Shown here piece after piece: positions 24,405 to 32,704 of a DNA stretch of 64,000 nucleotides (position 1 is the stretch's first letter; every line of letters begins with the position of its first letter). A program made the translations under genes and the position numbers. The notes beneath the pieces were generated by a model that saw nothing but the letters and a program-made list of their open reading frames with translations, searched no databases and was not told the origin of the DNA. The stretch is from Bacteroidaceae bacterium (GTDB taxonomy: Bacteria; Bacteroidota; Bacteroidia; Bacteroidales; Bacteroidaceae). The DNA is taken from the NCBI GenBank assembly GCA_024401115.1, contig JAKSLP010000003.1:1-64000 (forward strand), written 5' to 3'.

Positions 24405-26633
24405 ATGATTAAAGACGCGACAAACAACATAACAACTTATTTGAAAAGAAGCATACTGACCATGCTCCTTTTAGGGATGAGTTGCCTGCTGTTTGCGCAA
24501 AACAATCCATATAGCATCAACGACCGCATCTACGAGATTTACCAGGAGGCGCTGCGCGTGCGTACACAACCGAAGGCACTGGAACTGGGTGAAGATATGC
24601 TGAACCTTTCCCTTCAGCTCAAAGATAAAAAAGCGGAAGTGATGTCGTACCTGATTCCACTGAGCTACTATGTGAACAATAAGGATACGGCCAACGTATC
24701 CAAGACAGCACAAAAGGTACGCGATGTGGCCCGGAGTAACGATTATGCCCAGTATTACTACTACTCTTTCAATCAGGAATCTGTAGCACTGCTCAATAGC
24801 AATGACAATGCGAGAGCTATCAATCTGCTGGGACAGATGCGGCGTGAAGCTACCGCAGAACATAACACCTATGGCATGTACACCAGCTATATTTCACTGG
24901 GACATGTGTACCAAAACATCTTCAATTTCAACGAGTCAGAGGAGATGTATGTGATGGCCGCCGAACTGACCGAAAAGGAGATTGAGAATCAGTCGCCTGC
25001 GAGTGCATGGCTGAATGCGGCAATCATCGCCTTCAAAAACAACGCCTACCAGAATACACTGAATTACCTGCAGAGTTTGAAACGCTCATTCCACACCACC
25101 CGAATTCAAATGGATGTATTGGGGTTAGAGGCTGCGGCTCATTACATGCTAAAAAATAAGGAAGCAGCCCGACAGAAAGTCAAGGAGTATTACGAAATAG
25201 CCGACTCCATCAAGAACGAAACGGGAGTTAACAGTTACCGAATCGAAATAACGGATGAAATGCTGAAGGGACATTTCGATAAGGCCATCGAACTGGCAAA
25301 AAAAGTGACTGACGAGACTGAGTCTACCATCTTCCAGGTGGGATGCTACGAAGAGATGGGGGATTATCAACATGCCCTGTCAATAGCAGAACAGTACCGC
25401 GTGGAGGTGCAAAATACGTTGAGCCGCTATATGCAGTCGAATGCTGCCCTGCAGGGTACATTGCTGCAAACACAGAACGAAGACCTGAAAACGAGCAACA
25501 TCCAGTTGGAGTTGGATCACCAGAAACTGGCACTGCGAAACAATGAGCTGGCGCTGCTGCAAGCAAAGCAGGACCTGGAACTGAACAAGACCAAGCAGCG
25601 CAACACCGAGCTGGCCCTGCAACAGGAGCGTGAGAAACAGGAGCGTATCATTGCTGAGCAGGAGAAACGCGATGCCGAACGTGACAGGGAGCTCAAGGAT
25701 CTGGAACTTCAGAGACGTACCCAGCGACTGGGAATCGGCATTCTGACGATCATCCTGCTGAGTGTTATCGGCTATTCCATCACCCGCATCCGCAACAACC
25801 GCATACTGAAGAAAACCAACAAGCAACTGCAGATTGCCAAGGAAGAGGCTGAAACCAACCTGGTAAAGGCGGAGGAAAACCGACGCATTGCCGAGGAGAA
25901 CCAGAAACAGGCCGAGCGCTCGGAACAGATGAAAACGATGTTTATTCAAAACATGAGTCACGAAATCCGCACTCCACTGAACGCCATTGTGGGATTCTCG
26001 CAGATTCTGACCGACCCAGAGATTTTTGCCTCATTGGAGGAAGAGGAAAAGACGGAGTTCATGAACCTGATCAATAATAACACGAACCTGCTGACCACTC
26101 TGGTAAATGATATCTTGAACCTGAGTGACCTACAGAGCGGTAAGTACAAGGTGGCATTGAGTAATGTGCGTATCAACGATACCGTAAACCTGGCCATCAA
26201 GAATGTGGAAGACAGGGTTCCTTATGGTGTGAGAATGTATTATACCTCTGAATTGGAGGACGATTATATCCTGTACTCCGACCAGCAGCGTATCCAGCAG
26301 GTCATCAGCAATTTCCTAACCAATGCCTGCAAATACACCGATAAGGGTGAGATTCATATTCACTCATCACTGACCGAGAATGTGGGCCATGTAACTATCT
26401 CTGTGGCAGACACGGGTAAGGGCATTCCAGCAGATAAGGCTGAATCCATATTCAACCGCTTCGAAAAGTTGGACAACTTTGTTCAGGGTACGGGTCTGGG
26501 ATTGTCCATCTGCCGCCTGATAGCCGGAATCCTGCATGGTGAGGTAAAACTGGACACCACATACACCAATGGTGCCCGTTTCGTATTCCTTCTTCCGGTA
26601 GACAATCTGGCCAACACAACAAATACACCTTAA
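24405..26633 (+). CDS. TPR-containing sensor histidine kinase
   Basis: This is a 742-residue membrane kinase. An N-terminal signal or anchor (about residues 14-31) is followed by a periplasmic array of TPR-like helices to about 330, a Gln/Glu/Lys-rich coiled coil (about 340-435), a membrane segment (about 443-460) and a second short coiled coil. The kinase core then has the H-box N-M-S-H-E-I-R-T-P-L-N (H519), N-box N-F-L-T-N-A-C-K-Y, G1 D-T-G-K-G-I-P and G2 G-T-G-L-G-L-S-I. There is no receiver or DNA-binding domain and no response-regulator gene nearby, so it is an orphan kinase with an unknown partner. Co-transcription with rfbC suggests a link to envelope state. Confidence 0.88.
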   Translation: MIKDATNNITTYLKRSILTMLLLGMSCLLFAQNNPYSINDRIYEIYQEALRVRTQPKALELGEDMLNLSLQLKDKKAEVMSYLIPLSYYVNNKDTANVSKTAQKVRDVARSNDYAQYYYYSFNQESVALLNSNDNARAINLLGQMRREATAEHNTYGMYTSYISLGHVYQNIFNFNESEEMYVMAAELTEKEIENQSPASAWLNAAIIAFKNNAYQNTLNYLQSLKRSFHTTRIQMDVLGLEAAAHYMLKNKEAARQKVKEYYEIADSIKNETGVNSYRIEITDEMLKGHFDKAIELAKKVTDETESTIFQVGCYEEMGDYQHALSIAEQYRVEVQNTLSRYMQSNAALQGTLLQTQNEDLKTSNIQLELDHQKLALRNNELALLQAKQDLELNKTKQRNTELALQQEREKQERIIAEQEKRDAERDRELKDLELQRRTQRLGIGILTIILLSVIGYSITRIRNNRILKKTNKQLQIAKEEAETNLVKAEENRRIAEENQKQAERSEQMKTMFIQNMSHEIRTPLNAIVGFSQILTDPEIFASLEEEEKTEFMNLINNNTNLLTTLVNDILNLSDLQSGKYKVALSNVRINDTVNLAIKNVEDRVPYGVRMYYTSELEDDYILYSDQQRIQQVISNFLTNACKYTDKGEIHIHSSLTENVGHVTISVADTGKGIPADKAESIFNRFEKLDNFVQGTGLGLSICRLIAGILHGEVKLDTTYTNGARFVFLLPVDNLANTTNTP

Positions 26634-26681
26634 TATAATATAAAGGCTGTTTAAAGATTTTTCGTTTTTTCTGTCTTTTTG

Positions 26682-26713
26682 TTTGGTCATATGAAATATT
26701 TGTAATACTTTTG
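26682..26713 (+). promoter_or_regulatory. consensus promoter of the trp operon
   Basis: TTTG (26682-26685), 20 bases, then TACTTTTG (26706-26713): a full match to the Bacteroidetes promoter. Transcription would start near 26720, just ahead of the leader peptide start at 26737. Confidence 0.85.
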
Positions 26714-26736
26714 CAAAGTAATAAAAGAAAAAGAAG

Positions 26737-26793
26737 ATGAATTGTAATCTGAATACATGTTGGTGGCATAGCTTACAACTTAAAAAGTGGTAA
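26737..26793 (+). CDS. trpL: trp operon leader peptide
   Basis: This is an 18-codon reading frame, MNCNLNTCWWHSLQLKKW, with tandem Trp codons at positions 9-10 (26761-26766) and a third Trp as the last codon. It begins about 17 bases after the predicted transcription start and ends inside a hairpin that precedes the attenuator terminator. Tandem Trp codons in a tiny frame upstream of trpB, with terminator and alternative pairing, are the classical signs of ribosome-mediated attenuation: when charged tRNA-Trp is scarce the ribosome stalls here and the downstream genes are read. The purine-rich AAAAGAAAAAGAAG before the ATG may help initiation. Confidence 0.85.
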   Translation: MNCNLNTCWWHSLQLKKW

Positions 26794-26852
26794 GCCCAAA
26801 ACCTGTGTACCTGATTCAAGAAAAATATACGAAAAGGACCTGTCGGACTTAC
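26771..26852 (+). promoter_or_regulatory. trp attenuator: alternative RNA pairing
   Basis: Segment 1 GCTTAC (26771-26776) pairs with segment 2 GTAAGC (26790-26795), with a further inner ACTT/AAGT helix. Segment 2 can instead pair with GGACTTAC (26845-26852) in the terminator loop and base, with one mismatch. A ribosome stalled at the Trp pair (26761-26766) would cover segment 1 and free segment 2; a ribosome at the leader stop (26791-26793) would cover segment 2 and allow the terminator. The exact antiterminator is an inference. Confidence 0.6.
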
Positions 26853-26868
26853 GACAGGTCCTTTTTTT
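26832..26868 (+). terminator. attenuator terminator of the trp operon
   Basis: There is a perfect 14-base-pair stem (AAAAGGACCTGTCG at 26832-26845 with its complement starting at 26852) with a 6-base loop GACTTA and a run of seven T (26862-26868). It lies between the leader peptide and trpB, 35 bases before the trpB ATG. Confidence 0.9.
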
Positions 26869-26902
26869 GGTTAGTAAAGAAATAAAACAATACAATTATA
26901 AA

Positions 26903-28081
26903 ATGATAGACTACAATGTAAATGAAGACGGCTTTTATGGTGAATTCGGCGGAGCCTACATTCCCGAGATTCTATACAAAACCGTAGAGGACCTGAAGAA
27001 GGCATATCTGCCTATTTTGGAAAGTCAGGAGTTTAATGAAGAGCTGCATATCCTACTGCGTGATTATGTGGGCCGCCCTTCCCCACTTTATTATGCTAAA
27101 CGGATGAGCGAGCAGTACGGTTGCCAGTTGTACCTGAAACGTGAGGACCTGAACCATACCGGTGCTCATAAGATCAACAATGCATTGGGACAGATTCTGC
27201 TGGCCAAGAAAATGGGTAAGACACGCATCATTGCCGAGACGGGTGCCGGTCAGCACGGTGTGGCCACTGCAACCGCATGTGCACTGATGAACCTGCCTTG
27301 CGTGGTTTACATGGGTGCAACCGATGTGGAGCGTCAGCACGTAAATGTGCAGCGTATGCGTATGCTGGGTGCCGAGGTTCATCCGGTAACCAGCGGTAAC
27401 ATGACCCTAAAGGACGCCACCAACGAGGCAATACGTGACTGGTGCTGTCATCCAGCCGACACTTTCTATATTATCGGTTCTACCGTGGGCCCTCACCCTT
27501 ATCCTGATATGGTGGCCCGACTGCAGAGCGTTATCTCGGAAGAGATCAAATGGCAGTTGGAAGAGAAGATTGGCCGCAACTATCCGGATTACCTGATGGC
27601 CTGCGTAGGCGGTGGCAGTAATGCCGCAGGCACCATCTACCATTACCTGAATGACGAGCGAGTAAAGATTGTACTGGCAGAAGCTGGCGGCTTAGGCATG
27701 GAGACTCCTATGACTGCAGCCAGCATGCAGATTGGCACCGTGGGTATTCTGCACGGTAGCCGCATCAAACTAATGCAGACCGAGGACGGTCAGATTATTG
27801 AGCCTTATAGCATCAGTGCCGGTCTGGATTATCCGGGTACTGGCCCACTGCACTGCAACCTGCATGCTACGGGTCGTGCCAAGGTAATTGCCATTAACGA
27901 TGACGAGGTATTGGATGCAGCATTTGAACTGACCCGTCTGGAAGGTATCATCCCTGCCCTGGAATCGGCTCATGCCCTGGGTGCCCTGAAGCACATGCAG
28001 TTCAAGCCTGATGACGTGGTGGTACTGACCGTGAGCGGACGTGGAGACAAGGATCTTAGCACCTACCTGAAGCATATTTAA
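26903..28081 (+). CDS. trpB: tryptophan synthase beta chain
   Basis: This is a 392-residue PLP enzyme from the ATG at 26903; an in-frame TTG at 26867 lies in the terminator T-run and is rejected. Hallmarks are G-E-F-G-G-A-Y-I-P-E near the start, the PLP lysine in H-T-G-A-H-K-I-N-N (K90), A-E-T-G-A-G-Q-H-G for substrate carboxylate binding and the phosphate-binding C-V-G-G-G-S-N-A. It condenses indole and serine to tryptophan in complex with TrpA. It is the first structural gene after the attenuator and is separated from trpE by a repeat element, whereas trpA is last in the operon. Confidence 0.97.
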   Translation: MIDYNVNEDGFYGEFGGAYIPEILYKTVEDLKKAYLPILESQEFNEELHILLRDYVGRPSPLYYAKRMSEQYGCQLYLKREDLNHTGAHKINNALGQILLAKKMGKTRIIAETGAGQHGVATATACALMNLPCVVYMGATDVERQHVNVQRMRMLGAEVHPVTSGNMTLKDATNEAIRDWCCHPADTFYIIGSTVGPHPYPDMVARLQSVISEEIKWQLEEKIGRNYPDYLMACVGGGSNAAGTIYHYLNDERVKIVLAEAGGLGMETPMTAASMQIGTVGILHGSRIKLMQTEDGQIIEPYSISAGLDYPGTGPLHCNLHATGRAKVIAINDDEVLDAAFELTRLEGIIPALESAHALGALKHMQFKPDDVVVLTVSGRGDKDLSTYLKHI

Positions 28082-28088
28082 TAAAACA

Positions 28089-28205
28089 TGTCATCCTGAG
28101 AGGTGCAAAGCACCCGAAGGATCTTACCTCGCGAGAAAAGATTCTTGCTCCACTTTGTTACGCAAGCGAGCAGAGCTCGAGCGCTTCGCTTCGCTCAGAA
28201 TGACA
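28089..28205. repeat. interspersed repeat element inside the trp operon
   Basis: The element starts TGTCATCCTGAG (28089-28100) and ends CTCAGAATGACA (28194-28205), with ends inverted at 11 of 12 positions. It contains ACCTCGCGAG and a GAGCTCGAGCG-rich second hairpin. It is the same family as 18746-18887. It lies between trpB and trpE and so must be transcribed with the operon, where its folded RNA could affect stability or the trpB:trpE ratio. Confidence 0.75.
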
Positions 28206-28218
28206 AATTCAAAATAAA

Positions 28219-29637
28219 ATGAAAACATACAAATACCATACTGCATCGAAGTTCATCCTCGCCGACCTGAACACCCCGGTATCGGTGTACCTGAAGGTGC
28301 GTGATGCTTATCCACAAAGTGCCCTGATGGAGTGTTCAGACTATCATGGCGGAGACAATGCACGATCGTTCATCGGTGTGCATCCCATAGGCAGCATTGC
28401 CATAGAGCATGGCATGGCGGTGGCCAAATATCCTAACGGTGAGCAGACCCAGCGACCGGTATCGGCAGAATACGGTTCAGCACAGGCTATCAACGACTTC
28501 CTGGAGGCGTTTGACATTCAAGGAGAAAACAGCCAATACTGCGGCCTTTTCGGCTATACCTCGTTCAACGCTGTGCGTTACTTTGAGGACATTGAGGTTA
28601 AGGACGAGACCCAGAAGGAAAATGATGCACCCGACCTGCTGTATATCCTGTACAAGGATGTGATAGTGTTCGACCACTTCCGCAACCAGATGGTACTGAT
28701 AGAACTGCTGGAAGAGGGCGAGGAAGACGATATTGACCAACTGGAGAAAGACATCAACACCTGGGCGGTGCGGACTTACGACTTTCATCCGGTAGGCGAC
28801 TTCTGGAGTACACTGACTGATGAGGAGCATAAGGAGAATATCCGTAAGGGCATAGCACACTGCATGAGAGGTGATGTGTTCCAGATTGTGCTGTCGAGAC
28901 GCTTCAAACAGCGTTATGAGGGTGACGACTTTAAGTTGTACCGTGCCCTGCGCAGTATCAACCCCAGTCCCTACCTGTTCTACTTCGACTTTGGCGGTTT
29001 CCGCATCTTCGGTTCAAGTCCTGAGACACACTGTAGGATTACCCGAGAGGAGAACGGAATGTACAAAGCCTACATTGACCCGATAGCCGGTACCACCAAA
29101 CGTACGGGCAATACCGAACAGGACCGCAAGAATGCAGAGTATCTGCGTAACGACCCTAAGGAAAACGCCGAGCATGTGATGCTGGTGGATCTGGCCCGTA
29201 ATGACCTGAGCCGCAGTTGCCATAACGTGCATGTGGAGTTTTACAAGGATATGCAGTTCTACAGCCATGTGATTCATCTGGTGAGCCGTGTATGCGGCGA
29301 ACTGGACGAGGGCGCTGATCCTATCAAGGCATTCATCGACACCTTCCCGGCCGGCACTCTGAGCGGTGCGCCAAAGGTACGTGCCATGCAGCTGATCAGC
29401 GAATACGAGCCACACAACCGTGGTGCCTACGGTGGTTGCATCGGATTCATCGGATTTGACAAGAGCCTCAACCAGGCGATAACCATACGCACATTTGTGA
29501 GCCGAAACAATGAATTATGGTTCCAGGCAGGCGGCGGCATTGTAGCCAAGAGCGATGTGGAATACGAACTGCAGGAGGTAAACAATAAGTTGGGTGCATT
29601 GCGGAAAGCCATCAGCAATGCCGAAGTGATGAACTAA
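28219..29637 (+). CDS. trpE: anthranilate synthase component I
   Basis: This is a 472-residue chorismate-utilising enzyme. The C-terminal catalytic domain carries F-Q-I-V-L-S-R-R-F, F-G-S-S-P-E-T, D-P-I-A-G-T-T-K-R-T, E-H-V-M-L-V-D-L-A-R-N-D and F-P-A-G-T-L-S-G-A-P-K. With TrpG it converts chorismate and glutamine to anthranilate. The N-terminal tryptophan-binding motif, usually L-L-E-S, reads L-M-E-C-S here (residues about 37-41), so feedback contacts may be slightly altered. The ATG at 28219 follows the repeat by 13 bases. Confidence 0.96.
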   Translation: MKTYKYHTASKFILADLNTPVSVYLKVRDAYPQSALMECSDYHGGDNARSFIGVHPIGSIAIEHGMAVAKYPNGEQTQRPVSAEYGSAQAINDFLEAFDIQGENSQYCGLFGYTSFNAVRYFEDIEVKDETQKENDAPDLLYILYKDVIVFDHFRNQMVLIELLEEGEEDDIDQLEKDINTWAVRTYDFHPVGDFWSTLTDEEHKENIRKGIAHCMRGDVFQIVLSRRFKQRYEGDDFKLYRALRSINPSPYLFYFDFGGFRIFGSSPETHCRITREENGMYKAYIDPIAGTTKRTGNTEQDRKNAEYLRNDPKENAEHVMLVDLARNDLSRSCHNVHVEFYKDMQFYSHVIHLVSRVCGELDEGADPIKAFIDTFPAGTLSGAPKVRAMQLISEYEPHNRGAYGGCIGFIGFDKSLNQAITIRTFVSRNNELWFQAGGGIVAKSDVEYELQEVNNKLGALRKAISNAEVMN

Positions 29638-29648
29638 ATATCTGAGTT

Positions 29649-30215
29649 ATGCACATCGTAATCATAGACAACTACGACAGTTTTACCTATAACCTGAGCC
29701 ACCTGATCAAAGAGCTGGGAGCAAAGGTGACTGTTTACAGAAACGATAAATTTACCCTGGACCAACTGGAGGTCTTCGACAAGATTGTATTGTCTCCAGG
29801 CCCGGGTATTCCAAGTGAAGCGGGTCTGCTGCTGGATGTAATCAAAACCTATGCAGGCAAAAAACCTATCTTGGGTGTTTGCCTGGGACACCAGGCCATT
29901 GGCGAAAGCTTTGGCGGACAGCTGACCAATCTGAGTAAAGTGTATCACGGCGTAGCTACCCCTGCCACCCGTACCGTGGAGGATTATCTCTTTGAGGGAC
30001 TGCCTGAGCAGATTGAGGTGGGCAGATACCATTCATGGGTAGTGGACCAAAAGGGCTTCCCCGAATGTCTGGAAGTGACATCGGTATCGGACGAGGGATT
30101 CATCATGTCTCTGCGGCACAAGGAATATGACATTCGCGGTATTCAGTACCATCCGGAATCCGTACTGACCAAGGATGGACGTACAATTTTACAGAACTGG
30201 TTAAACCACAACTAA
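29649..30215 (+). CDS. trpG: anthranilate synthase component II (glutamine amidotransferase)
   Basis: This is a 188-residue class I glutamine amidotransferase. The oxyanion segment S-P-G-P-G-I-P lies at 49-55, the nucleophile in G-V-C-L-G-H-Q (C78), and the H168/E170 pair in Q-Y-H-P-E-S completes the triad. It releases ammonia from glutamine for TrpE. It may also serve as the amidotransferase of folate synthesis, as in other bacteria with a single copy; that is not shown here. It starts 11 bases after trpE. Confidence 0.96.
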   Translation: MHIVIIDNYDSFTYNLSHLIKELGAKVTVYRNDKFTLDQLEVFDKIVLSPGPGIPSEAGLLLDVIKTYAGKKPILGVCLGHQAIGESFGGQLTNLSKVYHGVATPATRTVEDYLFEGLPEQIEVGRYHSWVVDQKGFPECLEVTSVSDEGFIMSLRHKEYDIRGIQYHPESVLTKDGRTILQNWLNHN

Positions 30216-30230
30216 ACACAGAATCTATAT

Positions 30231-31226
30231 ATGAAACAATATCTTTTAAAACTGATTGCCGGTGAGACCCTGAAGCAGGAGGATACTCACCAGATTATGC
30301 TCAACATTGTTCAGGAGCAGTATAACGTTCAGCAGATTGCAGCCCTGCTGATGGCCATCCAGACACGCGGTGCCACCGTGGATGAGCTGTTAGGTTTCAG
30401 ACAGGGCTTGCTGGAGACTGGCAAGTACATGGATTTCAGTGAGTATGACACACTGGACATAGTAGGTACTGGCGGTGACGGCAAAAACACCTTCAATATC
30501 TCAACCTGCTCTGCATTTGTAGTGGCCGGTGCAGGATATAAGGTAACCAAACATGGAAATGGCGGCAGTTCATCGGTGAGCGGTGCCAGCAATGTACTGG
30601 CCGGTCATGGCGTAAAGTTCAGCGATGACCTGGATGTGCTGAAGAAGAGTCTTGAAGAAACCAATATCTGCTATTTCCATGCACCCCTGTTCGCCTATGG
30701 CATGAAATTCGTGGGTCCTACCCGCAAGGCTCTGGGTGTACCAACCTGTTTCAATCTGTTGGGCCCCCTGGTTAACCCTTGCCACCCTAAATTCTCGCTG
30801 CATGGCACAGCCAATCAGGAGCAATTACGTCTGTACACCAACATTCACCAGCGTATTGGTGACACCTATGGTGTAGTGACCAGTTATGACGGATATGACG
30901 AGATTTCACTGACCAGCGGATTCAAGATTACCACCAACAACTTTGAGAAAGTATTTACTCCTAAGGATTTGGGATTCAACTATATTGAACAATCAGACAT
31001 CTATGGTGGCGAGACCCCTGAAGAGGCCATGAAGATTTTCGACAGTGTGCTGGATGGCACATCTACCGAGGCTCAGAAGAACGTAGTTCTGGCCAATGCG
31101 GCTTGCGCCATCAGCGTATTGGACCGCAACCTGTCTGTTGAGGATTCAATTGCTATAGCCCGTGAGTCTTTGGATAGCGGAAAGGCCCTGAACTGCCTGA
31201 AGAAGTTTGTAGAACTGAACAGTTGA
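30231..31226 (+). CDS. trpD: anthranilate phosphoribosyltransferase
   Basis: This is a 331-residue enzyme of normal length. It has the PRPP/metal-binding D-I-V-G-T-G-G-D-G near residues 80-88, the K-H-G-N-G-G-S-S-S-V-S-G substrate loop around 107-118, and R-K-A-L-G-V-P-T-C-F-N-L-L-G-P-L. It joins anthranilate to phosphoribosyl pyrophosphate. It starts 15 bases after trpG, and its TGA is followed after 2 bases by the trpC ATG. Confidence 0.96.
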   Translation: MKQYLLKLIAGETLKQEDTHQIMLNIVQEQYNVQQIAALLMAIQTRGATVDELLGFRQGLLETGKYMDFSEYDTLDIVGTGGDGKNTFNISTCSAFVVAGAGYKVTKHGNGGSSSVSGASNVLAGHGVKFSDDLDVLKKSLEETNICYFHAPLFAYGMKFVGPTRKALGVPTCFNLLGPLVNPCHPKFSLHGTANQEQLRLYTNIHQRIGDTYGVVTSYDGYDEISLTSGFKITTNNFEKVFTPKDLGFNYIEQSDIYGGETPEEAMKIFDSVLDGTSTEAQKNVVLANAACAISVLDRNLSVEDSIAIARESLDSGKALNCLKKFVELNS

Positions 31227-31228
31227 TT

Positions 31229-32038
31229 ATGGCTGACATATTAGAACAGATAGTAGCCCGTAAGCGCCAGGAACTGGAACAACAGAAACAACTGCTGTCT
31301 TTCAGTGAGCTGGCCTCCCAAGTGGATTACAAACTCTCCCACCGTTCCTGCGGAGACGCAGTAAAGAGAAGCATGCGCCAATCGCTGGCCGACTCTCCTT
31401 CGGGTATTATTGCGGAGTTCAAGCGCAAGTCACCTTCCAAAGGATGGATCAAGGAGGAAGGCCGTGTGGACGTGGTGGTTCCCGGTTACGAGCAAGCCGG
31501 AGCCTCAGCCTGCAGTATCTTGACCAACGGGTATTACTTTGGCGGTCACCTGAACTTCATTGAAAAGGTACGTCCGATGGTTAACCTTCCTCTGCTGCGC
31601 AAGGAATTCATCGTGGACGAGTACCAGTTGCTTGAAGCCTGTATGGTGGGGGCCGATGCAGTCTTGCTGATTGCTGCCGACCTGACTGTTCAGGAGTGCA
31701 AGACCCTGGCCCGGGTAAGTCATGATTTGGGACTGGAAACCCTATTGGAGATACATCAGGAAAACGAATTGGATTACCTGAACGACAGTATAGATATGGT
31801 AGGTGTGAACAACCGCAATCTGGGTACGTTTGTCACCCAAGTGGAGAATTCGTTCCGTCTGGCCGAGAAACTGCCTGCAGACATGCTGAAGGTAAGTGAG
31901 AGCGGCATCTCTAATGCAGAAACCGTCAGAGAGTTGCGAAAGGCCGGATTCCGCGGATTCCTGATAGGAGAATGTTTTATGAAGACCGCCAACCCGGCAG
32001 AGTCATTGAAAATGTTTATAGAACAAGTTACGCGTTAA
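31229..32038 (+). CDS. trpC: indole-3-glycerol phosphate synthase
   Basis: This is a 269-residue (beta-alpha)8 enzyme from the ATG at 31229; a TTG two codons earlier overlaps the trpD stop and is less likely. Catalytic segments are I-A-E-F-K-R-K-S-P-S-K-G (with E and K of the active site), L-R-K-E-F-I-V-D-E-Y-Q, G-V-N-N-R-N-L-G and V-S-E-S-G-I. It closes the indole ring by decarboxylation. It is a stand-alone enzyme, not fused to TrpF as in enteric bacteria; trpF follows after 3 bases. Confidence 0.96.
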   Translation: MADILEQIVARKRQELEQQKQLLSFSELASQVDYKLSHRSCGDAVKRSMRQSLADSPSGIIAEFKRKSPSKGWIKEEGRVDVVVPGYEQAGASACSILTNGYYFGGHLNFIEKVRPMVNLPLLRKEFIVDEYQLLEACMVGADAVLLIAADLTVQECKTLARVSHDLGLETLLEIHQENELDYLNDSIDMVGVNNRNLGTFVTQVENSFRLAEKLPADMLKVSESGISNAETVRELRKAGFRGFLIGECFMKTANPAESLKMFIEQVTR

Positions 32039-32041
32039 GTT

Positions 32042-32704
32042 ATGAAAATCATCAAAGTGTGCGGTATGCGCGAATCACGGAACATTCAGGAGGTGGAAGC
32101 GCTGGGCGTGAACTGGATGGGATTTATCTTCTACCCCAAATCTCCCCGGTATGTGACCGAAGTTCCTGAGTATCTGCCACAGAATGTGCGTCGCATTGGT
32201 GTATTTGTAGATGCCACCGTAGAGGAAATAGCCGATAAAGTCATCGAGTTCGGACTGAACGGCATACAGTTGCACGGCCATGAATCACCGTCATTCTGCG
32301 GCAGTCTGCCAGGCAAAATCGGTAAGATCATGTATGAGAAAACCGGCGAGGCCCGCCCTCTGTTCCTAATCAAGGCTTTCAGCATCTCCTGCGGATCAGA
32401 TTTTGATGCCGTAAGCCAATACGACGGCACTTGCCAATACTACCTTTTCGACACCAAATGCAATACCGTAGGAGGCAGCGGACGCAGATTTGACTGGCGC
32501 CTGCTGAACCTGTATACCGGGTTTGCACCATTCATTCTAAGTGGCGGTATTGACGAGGAAAGTCTGGAAGACATTAAGAGCCTGTGTCACCCCCGTTGGA
32601 TGGGCATTGACCTGAACAGCCGCTTTGAGAGTGCTCCGGCACTGAAAGATACTGAGAAGCTTAAACCGTTTATCGAAAACTTTAGAAAACATATTGAATT
32701 ATGA
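32042..32704 (+). CDS. trpF: phosphoribosylanthranilate isomerase
   Basis: This is a 220-residue (beta-alpha)8 isomerase. It opens with K-V-C-G-M-R (catalytic Cys), and has [11 protein letters not shown] near 23-33, N-G-I-Q-L-H-G-H-E, a late catalytic Asp in Y-L-F-D-T-K, and L-S-G-G-I-D-E. It performs the Amadori rearrangement before TrpC. The gene overlaps trpA by ATGA (32701-32704), coupling their translation. Confidence 0.95.
   Translation: MKIIKVCGMRESRNIQEVEALGVNWMGFIFYPKSPRYVTEVPEYLPQNVRRIGVFVDATVEEIADKVIEFGLNGIQLHGHESPSFCGSLPGKIGKIMYEKTGEARPLFLIKAFSISCGSDFDAVSQYDGTCQYYLFDTKCNTVGGSGRRFDWRLLNLYTGFAPFILSGGIDEESLEDIKSLCHPRWMGIDLNSRFESAPALKDTEKLKPFIENFRKHIEL

Noticed and set aside
25380-25961. 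A 193-codon minus-strand frame opposite the histidine kinase
   Set aside because: It mirrors the Gln/Leu-rich coiled-coil codons of the kinase gene and has no independent signal.
26801-26859. ACCTGT (26801-26806) pairing with ACAGGT (26854-26859) as the main antiterminator
   Set aside because: It is only six pairs and cannot form together with the segment 2 pairing without a pseudoknot; kept only as a minor alternative.
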